From assembly GCA_036435485.1 (NCBI GenBank), contig CM071594.1, forward strand, positions 101,583,001 through 101,647,000: a stretch of 64,000 bases of DNA, written 5' to 3'. This stretch comes from Saposhnikovia divaricata (Eukaryota; Streptophyta; Magnoliopsida; Apiales; Apiaceae). Of this stretch, positions 34,459 through 46,600 are shown in pieces. A program made the translations under genes and the position numbers. A model generated the notes under the pieces. It was not told the DNA's origin, did no database searches, and saw only the letters and a program-made list of their open reading frames with translations. Numbering within the stretch: the first letter of the stretch is position 1; every line of letters begins with the position of its first letter.

Positions 34459-37400
34459 TGTAACATCCCGATTTCGAAAATATTAAATCTAATAATTTAT
34501 TGGGAAAAAGATTTATTACGGTTAAATTTTGAACCGTTTTGGATATAATGAAGAATTTAGAGATCGAATCGATAAATTGTGGATTTTGAGGAATATTTTA
34601 TTTATGGGATAAGGATTAAATTATTAGGTCAAATATTAATTATTTGACGATAGATAATTTTTAGGATTTATTTCCGGGAATTTGCAAGTGGACTCGTAAT
34701 TATTTAAAATACGAGATTTTTGGAGATTTGACGACGTCATTTTTATTAACTTAAGTTGTATAATTATTTTGGAAATTTTGGGGAATATTGTTTTAATAAA
34801 ACAATTTATAGTGGGATAAAAAAGAGATAAAGTGATAGTGGTATTTTTATTGAGGCCTAAAGTAAGTGGGGTTAGTAAAATATGTATATATTGGGCCAAG
34901 CCCAATAACTTCAAAACAAAAAAAAAACCAGTCGGCAAAACAGAGCTCAGCACATACACGCATAAAAACACAAACGGGGAAGAGAGAAACAAAAGAAGGA
35001 AAGAAAAATTTGGGGAAAAAGAGGAATTAGGGATTTGGAGATTTAATTGGAGAGTTGAAATTGAAGGGGAGGTTGAGTGATTGCGTTGGGGGTTCGGTTT
35101 GGTGATGAGAGAAGTGTGTGTTGTGAGGGTGACGAAGGAGATGGTCGGAAAGCCATGATGGTGTGGTGCAGCGGGTTGAAGGCGGCGATGAAGAGAGAAC
35201 AAAAAGGAGTGAGGAGGAAGAAGAGGTGGTGTAGGTGTATGTGTTGTGCGTGTGATGTGAGCTTCGTGTCTGTATGTATAGGTGCTGCGTGAGTGTGTGC
35301 GCTGTGTATGTACTGCGTGTGTGTGTGTGTGTGTGTTGTATGGTGGAAGCGGTGAAGGAGAGACCACCTGGTGGGTGGTGGCTTGTGTAGCAGGGAGAGA
35401 AGAGAGGGAGAGAGAGAGAGAGAAAAAGAGAGAGGGAAAGAGAGAGGGAGAGAAAAGGCTGGAGAGATTGTTGAATATTGGGAAAAATGCAGAGATATTT
35501 AAGAGGGGAGCATTACGGAAGATAGAAGAAGAGATTTACATGGAGAGATGTCGGAGAGATGCAAGGAGGTAGGAGAAAAAAATCGGAGAAGAGGGAGGTG
35601 ACACGTGGTCGTGGAAATGGCGAAGGTTCGCGAAAAAAAAGAAGAAAAAAAATTGATAGCGATGGTTGTCACCGGAGAAGCTCCATGGGTCCGGATATGG
35701 TGTGCGTAGTTTACACCGTAAGTGGGTGCTTCAATTTCATATTTTTGAAGTTTCATTTTCGAGGAATTTTTATTATTTCCGGAGTTAATTTTGAGGACTC
35801 GTTAAAAATTATACCTGTAAATTACGGAGATAAATTTGAGGTTTTTTCGGATATTTAAAGTTAGATTTACGTAATTAATTCGAGAATTTGTGAAATATTG
35901 GAGTTAATATTTTTGGAGTTTAAGTTTTTAAAGTAGCCGATTTTAGTGATAAATCGTGCTTGTTTTGCAAAAGTGGATTTCTAGAAATTGGTGGAGTATG
36001 GATTGATAATTGGTTTATTGGTGATTAATTAGAATTGATTGTTGAGGTGCTGTGACATCGGTTAGTGTCTAATTACGAAAAGGTCATGCCCGATTTTCTG
36101 TAAAAAGGACTGTAACGTCAGCCTAATAAATGTGAAGGATTTACGAGACTTGTAACCATAATTATTAAGCGTGAATTTTATAAATTTGGATTTTTAAGGA
36201 GTAAGTTGTATAGTAATTGGTATACCGATTATTAGGCAGTAAAAGCTTATTAGATGAATTGTAACCTAAGAAGACGTCAGTGATTTTAGCAGATACTCGT
36301 AGAAACAAATCAAGTTGTAGAATGTAATCGTTTTAGATCGATTGATTTGTAAAGTATGAGTAGGATAAATTGAGGATATACGATTGAAGAGTTTGTTGAT
36401 GCTTGTCCAGGTTATTGGAAAAGTGGGTGAGGAACAGTTGGACTGCTTGGATAGCGGTGGTTGTAAGTATATCTTGCTGTAATAAATTGGAAATAACGTG
36501 TTATATTTTTGTTAACGTATTTACTGTGTTTTAAATTCTATGCGTATTTTGTTTTTATGTGTATAAAGATATGAATCTTGTTTCCAGTAAAATATTGATT
36601 TTTTGAACTGAAAAACTAGAAAAGTAGAAATGTGTATTTGTGGATTTAGAAGAAATATATTTTTCTAAGTAGAAATGTGTATTGGTGGATTTTAGAAGAA
36701 ATATATTTTTCAAGTAGAAAAGTAGAAATATGAATTTGTGAATTCTAGAAGAAACATATCTTTTAAATTGAAATGTTTAAAGTGTGATTTTTATAATATT
36801 ATGAATATTCGTTAAATTGTTTTAACTAGTATATGTTGAAATGTGATTTTGAGGAAAACTGAGCAGACTGGCATTGCTAATGAGTCACTCCAGAAATGGA
36901 GACTGGTAGAACCTCCAGAAATGGAGACTGGTAGAACCTCCACAAACGGAGATTGGGAGAACTTCCAGAAATGGAAACTTTGTGAACTTCCCGAAATAGG
37001 AAGTAAAGGCCTGGGACCCCAAATGATGAACTTGTCGTGTGTAGAATGCCCAGTTTTTCCTCAGGTAAATTGTGAAGTTTATATTTTATTATAAACTGTG
37101 AATTGTGAAATGATGTGGATTGCTTATATGCAATATTGTGAAAATGCCTTTAGATTAAGTTTACTGTGAAATTGTGTCGAGTTCGGATTATTGTGAATAA
37201 ATCTGTTTACAAAATTATTATTCAGTTTTAAAAGATGAATACTTTGGCAGAATTGTGATTTCGGTATGAGTTTATATTTTATTATAATCTATGTTGTGAT
37301 GACATATTGGCAGAACTCTGATTTCGGTGTGAGTTTATATTTTATTATAAACTGTATTGTGATGATATTGGCAGAACTCTGGTTTCGGTGTGAGTTAAAT

Positions 37401-37966
37401 TTTATTATAAATTGTGTAGTGAGAATGATTTCCAAAACTAAATTATTTTATAAAACTTCAGTGGATCACTAAAAAATATATTTGCTGAGCTTTACAGCTC
37501 ATTCTTCTATTTTTTATAAATTATCACAAGAGATACCGAAGATTTTAGAAGGATCTGTGAGAAAGTAGAAAGAAGTGATGGACCAGCGGAGCTAGTGTTT
37601 GATTTAGTAGTCGTACTTCATGTACTGAAGTCGTGGGTTGACTGAAGATTGAAGCGCTGGTTGTGGGCTTTGGTCATCTGTTGATGCGAGGTAAGTCAGG
37701 ACGGAGTTGGCTTGTAGTTGTACAAAGTACAGTACAGGATAGATAGTAGTTAAGATGCGTTGTGTGTGACACCATTTTTGGTGTGACAGACTTTTGTTAT
37801 AGAGTTGAATTGTTGAATTGAAAAACAGGTGGATAGTCCTATTTACCAATACTTCATGCCGAAATTTACAAAAAAAATAGTAGTTTAGTAGGTTGTGAGG
37901 TAGTTTGACGGATCCTCGGATCGATTCCTTCCTGAGGAACTCGAACCGGGAGCCGGGGGCGTTACA
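34459..37966 (+). repeat. 3' LTR (copy B) of the Tekay-like element
   Basis: TGTAACATCCCG to GGGCGTTACA, about 3.51 kb, nearly identical to copy A apart from small indels. It follows a polypurine tract and is followed by the same ACTTA flank as copy A. The low-complexity reading frames inside are not genes. Confidence 0.9.
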
Positions 37967-38858
37967 ACTTAGCTCTGTTGCTTTACTTAATACACCATAT
38001 GTTTAGTTTAATAATGACTTTGTGTGGACGTGTTCCTTTTTGCGGTGAACTGGCTATGCAGTGCTCGGTCTAAGTTTGGTATATGAGTTGATTATATCCT
38101 AGTTCCAAGTCCACTGAAACATGCATAAAGTTTAGTTGGATAAACTTCCTTGTATTAACTGCACAGGTAAGGGCTAGGTGAGCGTGGTGTAGTTTTGAGC
38201 TCAAATTGCACCATTAGGTGATGTTTTTGTAAATAAAAACCCAAACCGAATAAAATATTGTCGGATAGGTTCGGTTTTAAAAGTCTATATTTTTTTAGCA
38301 AAAAAAAGTGTCTCTATGTTAGGAAGTGCGTTGGGTGAAAATCGCGATATTAAATATTATATTCCTTACGTCTTTTTCATTTCTTTACACTTTCTATTTT
38401 GGGCCGTCCCTTCCATTTCTTTACATTACTAAAAATAGTAACTTTTAACAATAAAATATATTATTACATCCACTACTTCACTCCACTTTTTAAACACTTT
38501 ACACTATTACACCCACAAATTCACTTATTTTAACAATAAAATCACTATTACACCCACTACTTCACTTATATTAACAATAAAATTACTATTACACCCTACT
38601 TCATTTATTTTAACAATATTACACCCACTATCTTGGTATCCGTGCAAATATCAAATGATAACAACTCCACAGGACGGAGGGAGTATGAAATTTTATCTTT
38701 TAGAGTATTGCTAGGAAACCAAAAAGGGTTCCCCAAAATGATGTAGGGGAGTGTTTGGAGTGTTTTAATTGGGTATTCATATTAATGCACGTGTGGTTCA
38801 CATTATTAATTATTATTGCCAACGAATAACAAGCAAACATGTGTCATTTTGGACAAAT
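37967..38858 (+). repeat. Right flank of the LTR insertion, second copy
   Basis: This duplicates 31553-32448, starting ACTTAGCTCTG. Beyond about 38858 it continues into sequence absent from the first copy, so this is probably the native flank. Confidence 0.85.
38362..38683. mobile_element. Stowaway MITE (second copy)
   Basis: It matches the MITE at 31946-32269. The left end is mutated to TTCCTTACGTC and the right end GACGGAGGGAG is intact. Confidence 0.8.
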
Positions 38859-38893
38859 TTTTGGAACTTTGGTTTAGTTCCTAGCATTTTTGT
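38706..38893. mobile_element. Possible small TIR element next to the MITE
   Basis: TTGCTAGGAAACCAAAAAGG on the left and, as reverse complement on the right, ATGCTAGGAACTAAACCAAA suggest inverted termini about 180 bp apart. No clear target duplication, so the class is open. In the first copy this element is cut by the 32448 junction. Confidence 0.35.
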
Positions 38894-39535
38894 ATCTTTT
38901 ATTAGATGATAATCTGTTTGTCAGAGAATTTATGTAAATTTATCATTTAGTTTTTAATTCTAAATTGTAATAAAAAAATTATAAATAAAAGATCTATAAT
39001 TATAAAGGATTTTTATTACAAATAAAATATTTATATTATAATATGATTTCTCTTTTTTTACATTTTTTAAACATAAAAACATTTTCCATTCGAAATATCG
39101 TTTTTATTCATTATATGAGATAAATTATTAATTTACATCTAATTTATAAGATCAAATATAGTCATGAATGATCTTGTTGGATTCGTATTTATTGGTACTT
39201 TAATAGAGTTAAATTTTTATAATTAATTATAATATTAAATTAAAGATATTAATGATAAAAGTGTGTGTTGACAAACGTGTTCAAAGCAAACAGGAAATGT
39301 TTATAGAGACGGGGATGGAGTAATAAAGATAGGATTTTAGAGGTGAAATTAAATTATAATGCATATCAAATTTGATACAAATAATACCGTTAGAAAGGGA
39401 TTTTACTTTTAGATTTGTATCCACATCATGAAAGAATTCGCATATATCATTGGTATGGGAAAAAATATTATTATAAGAAAATTATTCCTAAATAAAGATA
39501 ATTTCTAAATTAATTGTATAATTTTGGAATCGTAA
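38894..39535. other. AT-rich intergenic sequence
   Basis: No ORF, RNA gene or clear transposon end recognised between the duplicated flank and the Helitron. Confidence 0.6.
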
Positions 39536-40765
39536 TCTATATATATTATAATGTCTGGAGATCAGAAATGCATCAGAAGAATTTAAGATATTTTTCTTGA
39601 ATTTTCGTTTTTTCTGATTTTTTTTATTAAATTTCTTTTCTTGCATTAAATAGCTATTAATGATATTTTAATTAGTCATTAATTACACCTATTAAACATA
39701 TATTTAATTTATTCTATTTAATTTGTTTAAGAATTAGCAAATTTTATTTGAACATTATAGTTATTATTTCAATATTAAATATTAATTATATATAGTTAAT
39801 TTTATTTTAGACAAATTTTTAATTTTGCACATGAATAAATTACACATGGGTTATGATCAATCGATTAATTAAATTTAACAAACCCAACCATTTTATCAGA
39901 AGATAAAATCTATAAAAAAGCTATACACCCATTGTTTCATCATATTGTGTCGAAATAATTAAATATACCAATTAAATAAATTTGTACACTATTATTGAAT
40001 ATGTACATTATAAGAGGGGTGTCGGCTTTAATAAACGTTATTAACCCTAACTTCTCCAATGATTGTGTAAGCTGTAATAAATTATGGAAGTACACAGTTC
40101 TTTACTTAATATTTGAAATTTGTATACAAATAATATGGATAGATATTTACTTTTGCACATAAATAAATTACACATAAGTCATGACCAAACTAATTAAATT
40201 GAACAAACCCAATCATTTTATCAGAAGATTAAATCGATAAAAAATTTATACACCCGTTGTTTCATTATATTGTGTCAAAATAAATTAATATTTTAATTAA
40301 ATGAATTCTTACACTATTATTGAATATGCATGTATACATGGGAGTCGGCTTTAAAAAACGTTATTAAGTTATATTCAATATTTGTATCTTTTGATCGTAA
40401 AGATTACATTCGTATTGTAATTTTTATTTTTATATATTTGTGATATTTTAAAGATTATTCCTACTTTAGATATATAATGAGAGTATTTTTACAACTAATA
40501 ATTCATGTAAATTGTGTTTAAATCAATTTTTTTAGGAAATTCATAAGAGGCCATTCAACTTTTAAAAATAATAGAAATTAAAATATCTATTTTAAGTACT
40601 TTAAAATAAAAATTTATAAATCGCGCGAAAGAGCTTGTAATTGATTTATATGATATTTTTCTTGAATTCTCACTTTTTTGATATTTTTCTTAAATTTTTT
40701 TCTTGCATTAAGTAGCGGCTTAATGTCATCTTAATGACATTTTAATAATCATTAAACAAACTTTT

Positions 40766-40806
<41 letters not shown>

Positions 40807-42792
40807 TAAATTTACTTCATTTTATTTATAAAAGATTGACAAACTTTATTTGAGCATTGTAATTATTATTTCAATATCAAATATTAATTATATGTATAAA
40901 ATTATGATTATTTTTATGTAAATTAACGACTTAAAATTGTTCACATTGCGTCATTTTTTATTGTGTCAAAATGTTATTCACATTTTGTTTCATTATATTG
41001 TGTCAAAATAAATTAATATTCTAATTATATAAATTCTTACACCGGAAGAGTTCAAGTTTGTTTCTTGAATTTTTGTTTTTTTTTTAATTTTTTATTAAAA
41101 TTCTTTTCTTGCATTAAATAGGTATTAATGACATTTTAATTAGTCATTAATTACACATATTAAACATATATTAAATTTTACCCAATTTAATTTGTTTAAA
41201 AATTAGCAAATTTTATTTGAACATTATAGTTATTATTTCAATATTAAATATTAATTATATATAATTAAGTTTATTTTTAGGTAAAATGACGGCTAACAAT
41301 TATTTATATTGCGTTTTTTTTATTTCCTATTCGAGATCACTAAATTTCTTTTCGGATGACTATAGGGTAGACGACCTTAACTTCTCAAGCAATTTTTATT
41401 ATCAATGAATGTGAAAGTCGTAATAAATTATGAAAGTACAAATCTTTACTTAATATCTGGAATTTTATACAAACAATATATACAGGGTTTTTTTTATATC
41501 AAATATAGACAGGTTTTTAATTTTGCACATGAATAAATTATACATGGATTATGATCAAGTCGATTAAATTAAACAAACTCAAACCATTTATCCGAAGATA
41601 AAATGGATACACAAACTATACACCCATTATTTCGTTATATTGTGTTGAAATAAATTAATATTCTAATTAAACAAATTCTTACACTATTATTGAATATGTA
41701 TATTATGCGAGAGATGTCGGGTTGTCGGCATTAAAAAACGTTTTTAATCTTAACTTCTCAAGCAATCTTTATTATCAATGATTATGGAGTTGTAATAAAT
41801 TATGGAAGTACATAGATCTCTACTTAATATCTGAAATTAGTATACAAATAATACAGACAGATTTTTAATTTTGCACATGAAAGAATCACACATGGGTTAT
41901 GAGCAAACTGATTAAATTGAACAAACCCAACCATTTTATCGGAAGATTAATTAATAAAAAATTTATACACCCGTTGTTTCATTATATGGTGTCAAAATTA
42001 ATTGATATTCAAATTAAATAAATTCTGACATTATTATTGAAATGTATATTATGAGAGGGGTGTCGGCTTTAAAAAACGTTATTAAGTTATATTCAATATT
42101 TGTAACTTTCAATCGATCGTAAGATTACATTCGTATTATAATTTTTATTTTTATATATTTGTGATATGTTTAAGATTATCAATATTTTAGATATATAATG
42201 AGAGTCTTTTTCAACTAATAATTCATGTGAATTGTTTTTATTTTTTCTTTTAGAAAATTTTAAGAATAATAGAAATTAATTTATCCATTTTCAATATTTT
42301 AAAATAAAAATTTATAAACTGCGAATTATTATTCCCTTTCGAAGCAGGGTCAAATTAATTTATAATAGAAATTAATTTATACATTTATAATAGAAATTAA
42401 TTTATACATTTTTTGTTCCGTATCTATTATTATTCCCTTTTGAAGCAGGGTCAAACGGACCAAGATTAAATATGTATTTAATTATTCATACTTTTTGTAA
42501 AAAAAAAAAAAAGCAATTGAAGAGAATACGTAATTAAAGAAGGTGATAGACTGAATAATATGAACCTTTTAATAAAATATTTTATTAATTTTCGCGGTCT
42601 TTAATTTTTGTTAAATAAATACCAAAATGAATGAAAGATATTCTTTATATTTAAATATACATAAAAAACTATTTTAAATAACTTTTTTTAGAAAATTTTT
42701 AAAATATCTATTAATTTTATATTAATTTATCTATTTTCAGTAGTTAAAAATAAAATTTTATTAACCGCACGATGCGCGGCTAAGTTGTCTAG
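39536..42792 (+). mobile_element. Composite non-autonomous Helitron
   Basis: It starts TCTATATATATTATAATG after an A and ends CCGCACGATGCGCGG plus CTAAGTTGTCTAG before a T, the same termini as the Helitron in the chromovirus LTR. Inside, a worn 3' end (CGCGCGAAAGAGCTTG near 40622) and repeated 5'-like starts (TTTTTCTTGAATT near 39593 and 40667; TTTCTTGAATTT near 41060) show that several family copies are joined. The block with CACATGAATAAATTACACATG recurs near 39828, 40158, 41526 and 41875. No Rep/helicase ORF. A short (TA)n tract is at about 40770-40801. Confidence 0.85.
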
Positions 42793-43680
42793 TTTTCTTA
42801 TTATTATAAAAAAATTATTCTTGCATGGAGTATTATTATGGTTTAGTTGGTTAGTGGATCACCCGTCTCATACTTCATTTGCTTCACTATGTACCTATTG
42901 AAACTTCATTTGCTCGCTACATAAACCTACCTTCCCACCAACAACTCTTGATCGCTTAACATTACACTCTTAACTACATTATTAGCATTTAGCGAAATAA
43001 ATAAATATACTACGTATTATTAGTAGTATGCCAGTATTCTATATCATCATCTTAATATCATCCTTAGTTGAGATAATTCAAGAGATTAAAGCTTATCTCT
43101 TGTCATTCCAGTTCGATTCTTGCTTACTCCAAGAAATTTTTTAGAATAAATATTCAAAGCCTAGTTTTTCAAGAAAAAAAAGTAAATTTAAGCATTGTCT
43201 AAAGTTTGCCCAATTAAACTTAATCATAAAAGGTGTAAATGGCTGGTTTCAAGTGAATTCTAGGGTGTTTCATTGCTAGTGTTGGCTCACTGTTTTTAAT
43301 ACAACTCAAACGGAATTCTAAATATCTGGCATTGGTTTAAACGAAACCAAAAGTTATGTGCCAGAGATTGGTACTGCAAGTGCTTCATGTTGGCTCAAAC
43401 AGATTTTTTAATATGCGAAAGCTTAGCATATATTGAGAAGAATGGCATTCCTTGTCAATGTCTGGGATCTAGATGTAACAGCCTGGCCAACAATTTAGAT
43501 GTGTTGTTAAAATTTACCGAAAACTATATACAGTTGAAAAAGAACGGCCAAGTAGGTATTTTTCCTGTACGAAAGCTTTGTAAAAATTGGCTGGAAAGCA
43601 AAATTTTGCCATACCTTTTTGCACTATAAAACCTGTTTACAACATGCTACACCTATTACTGACTTTACTGGAATTAATTG
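42793..43680. other. Spacer downstream of SFH gene 2, with a SINE-like trace
   Basis: Mostly AT-rich with no gene. At 43062-43145 TTAGTTGAGATAATTCAAGAG and CCAGTTCGATTCTTGC resemble RNA polymerase III boxes A and B at SINE spacing. This is a weak call without a poly-A tail or TSD. The ORF at 43387-43629 has no family features. Confidence 0.35.
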
Positions 43681-46600
43681 CTAGAAAGCAAAAAACTTCT
43701 TTTTCTTCTTTTTCTTCTCGAGGTACGCTAGGAATTCTTCTTGCTGTGTATGAGAATCATCCAGAGCCTGCAAAGGACCAAGATGACAAGATTTCAATAA
43801 TTATTGAAAAAGACTAGTAGAAACAAGACGCATTTTCATCTATTTGTTACCTTCTTGGTATCTGTAAGCTCTTCCTCTAATTTATCAATGCGAGATATAG
43901 CAGCATTTAGTAAATTTTGCGTCTCCGGAGCCACTTTTGCTGGTTTACGACTTAGAGCTGTGAGTTTTTCTTCCAGCTCAGTCACACGTTTTACTATTGA
44001 TTCGTCAGAGAATTTTCCTGCAGAACTTGGCTGATTTTCGATCATCAGGCGATTCTGTCCTTTCATAGAGGGGTAACTTTGGGGCATGTTGCGGGTCATC
44101 CGTACCATAGTTACAATGCCCATAACAAACGTCATCATCCCGGTAAAAATCTGGTTGCTCGTTCTATCAGGCTTCAAAGGATCACAAATGGAACAGAGAT
44201 ATTTCACTTACTGAAGGAAGAGAGAGAGAAGAAAAATATAGCTTCGTAAAAAAACATTAGACAACCTTCATAAACCTCGATATAGTCTTGTAGAGTAATA
44301 TATATTTTCGGTCCAAACTTGTAGGATTGGAGTAAGTAATCATTTCGCTAAATAGAAGAAATTTATAATATAGATTAGATCGATACATTCCTAATAAAAA
44401 TTAAAGTAATAATTACCGAATTCCACATATTATACCTATTGATATGATATTCATTTCTTTTTAAAACATGCATTTATAGTTGCTTGTTTCTTCTTCCCCA
44501 TTGTTTTTGTAGATCATACTCTATTTTTAAGTACATTTTACTCCTGTTATAGCAATTAGTTTTTGAGTTTTTGTTGCTTGAAAAGCTTCCTTGGTCGATA
44601 TATTTGTGATAAGCCTGCTATCATCTCCTCCATATACTAAAAGTGTATTTTAAATAATGTATATGGATTTTTTAAAAATAGTAAATATTTAATTATTGAT
44701 AAACGAATAAGATAGATGAATATTTCGCCAAAGTAATGCTTTATAGACGTTTAACGGTATCTCAAGGTCCTTCAGATTAGAAACTAACTAATTATGAAAT
44801 TAATCCTAAAAAAAGAAAAATCACAAATTCTGACATGTAACAAAAGAAAATTGGCATACCGGTACGGCCAACTTGTCATTGGTCCTTACTTTTTGCCAAC
44901 CTGAATCCCCGCCTTTCTTATCAGCCGCAGGCATGTCATTCTTGCGTTCGTGCATGCTAGAACGTCTATTGTTTAACTGAGCCTGCTTGGGCTGTAGAGG
45001 AAAAGATATGCAATCATAATATAGAACAGATTATATTTGCAATTGTCCTCATAGAAAAAGTAATACGTACTACGAATATGACATTGCAGCTTTTTGTTAA
45101 TTGCATACGAAATAAGAAGCCTCACATATGTTGTAAATTTCGATTTATTAAAGCCCTAATCCTATCTAAGCATAAGCATCATAAAAAAATGCCATAAGGT
45201 ATATAAGTTTTTGATTTTGATCTAAAGTCACATAGGAAGAAGGAATTACTTGAGTTGCTTCTTTATAGGCAGTAGAGGGCTGTGGTTGCGGAGAAGGTGG
45301 TGGTTGTTCGCTTTGATCCTTTGAATTCGTTGATTTTTCTTTTTCTTTCTTGAAAGAAACACTCTACAATGAGAGAAAAATTTATGCCAGTTATCAGGAT
45401 ATTAGTTGGAGAAACTACAGTAAAAATTTGTAAATTGAAAAGCAATATTCCAGCAAGATTAATACCTTTCGATTAGCTTGTTCTTCCTCGGATGTTTTTT
45501 CATCAATAGCTGGCATTGCAGCTTTAGCGTTACATTTGTGAGCGCCACTACGAACCAGCTTGTTCATTACAATAAAATATTAAGTTCAGGATAAGTGTAT
45601 AACCATAAGAAAATGTGGAAGAGATCAAATATAATGGATATGACAAAAAAAATTACAATTGGAAAGCTCAAAGAAGCCTTTAGATAAACCTTTATTATTT
45701 CCGGATCTTGCCATGGTCCCCTATCGGAATTCATACAACCACCTTTATCTGAACATGTACACGTACCACCCAAAATTTCGGGGAGCTGGCTGATACAGAT
45801 GCAAGAAAATGAGTTTTGTGAGGCACCGAAAGAATAAATCGACAGTGGGTTCACAGTTGACAAATAGACTTTGGATGAGTCCTAATCAGAGTAACATATT
45901 ATATGGTATACCATTTCAATATATAGATTTCCCCTTCTTCCGGACAGAGCGGTACAATGATGCAAAATTATAGGATAAAATTTTAAATATCCGTACGCTC
46001 ACTTGTAATATTGAGAAGCAAGAAAAGTTTAAAGGTGGTATACTAGTATTCAATCTGTGTTTACGTTAACTATATCTTAACAAAATTATATTATTTTATC
46101 GCACATCGGAACATATGAAGTTGCAAGAGGTATATCGAACAGAAAACAGGAGGTATGTTGAACAGAAAACATGTACCTGTCATCAATTATCTCAAGCAAT
46201 TTGCCTTGATATTTGTTTCCAAGAACCTGGTCAATCAAACTGAACGGGTTAAGTAGGTGGATCTTACCACATTAGAACATATATTAAACACAAGATATAG
46301 ACTTGCATGGATCTTGGATGTGGTCTTTGGATCAAGGAATGATTTTATAGTGTTCCATAGAAGCCTAAATCCGGAGCCAGCATTAATGATGAACATGCGG
46401 CACAGTGTCTGCAGTGAACAAAAAGGGAGTCAAAAGCTGGCCCCGGTACATAGACCGGTAGACCTAGGAACTAGTGGCACGTATTAAGAAAAGTGAGTAC
46501 CTCAGGGTAATTGTTACCATCTACTGCCTGAATACGCATGATAAGTTCTCTGGCAGGTTTGTTTAAGCTTTTCAATCCCTGTACCATCAACCTTGTTACT

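Noticed and set aside
42838..42870. Possible tRNA gene (GTTTAGTTGGTTAGTGGATC)
   Set aside because: No acceptor stem pairing, anticodon arm or T-arm could be fitted downstream.
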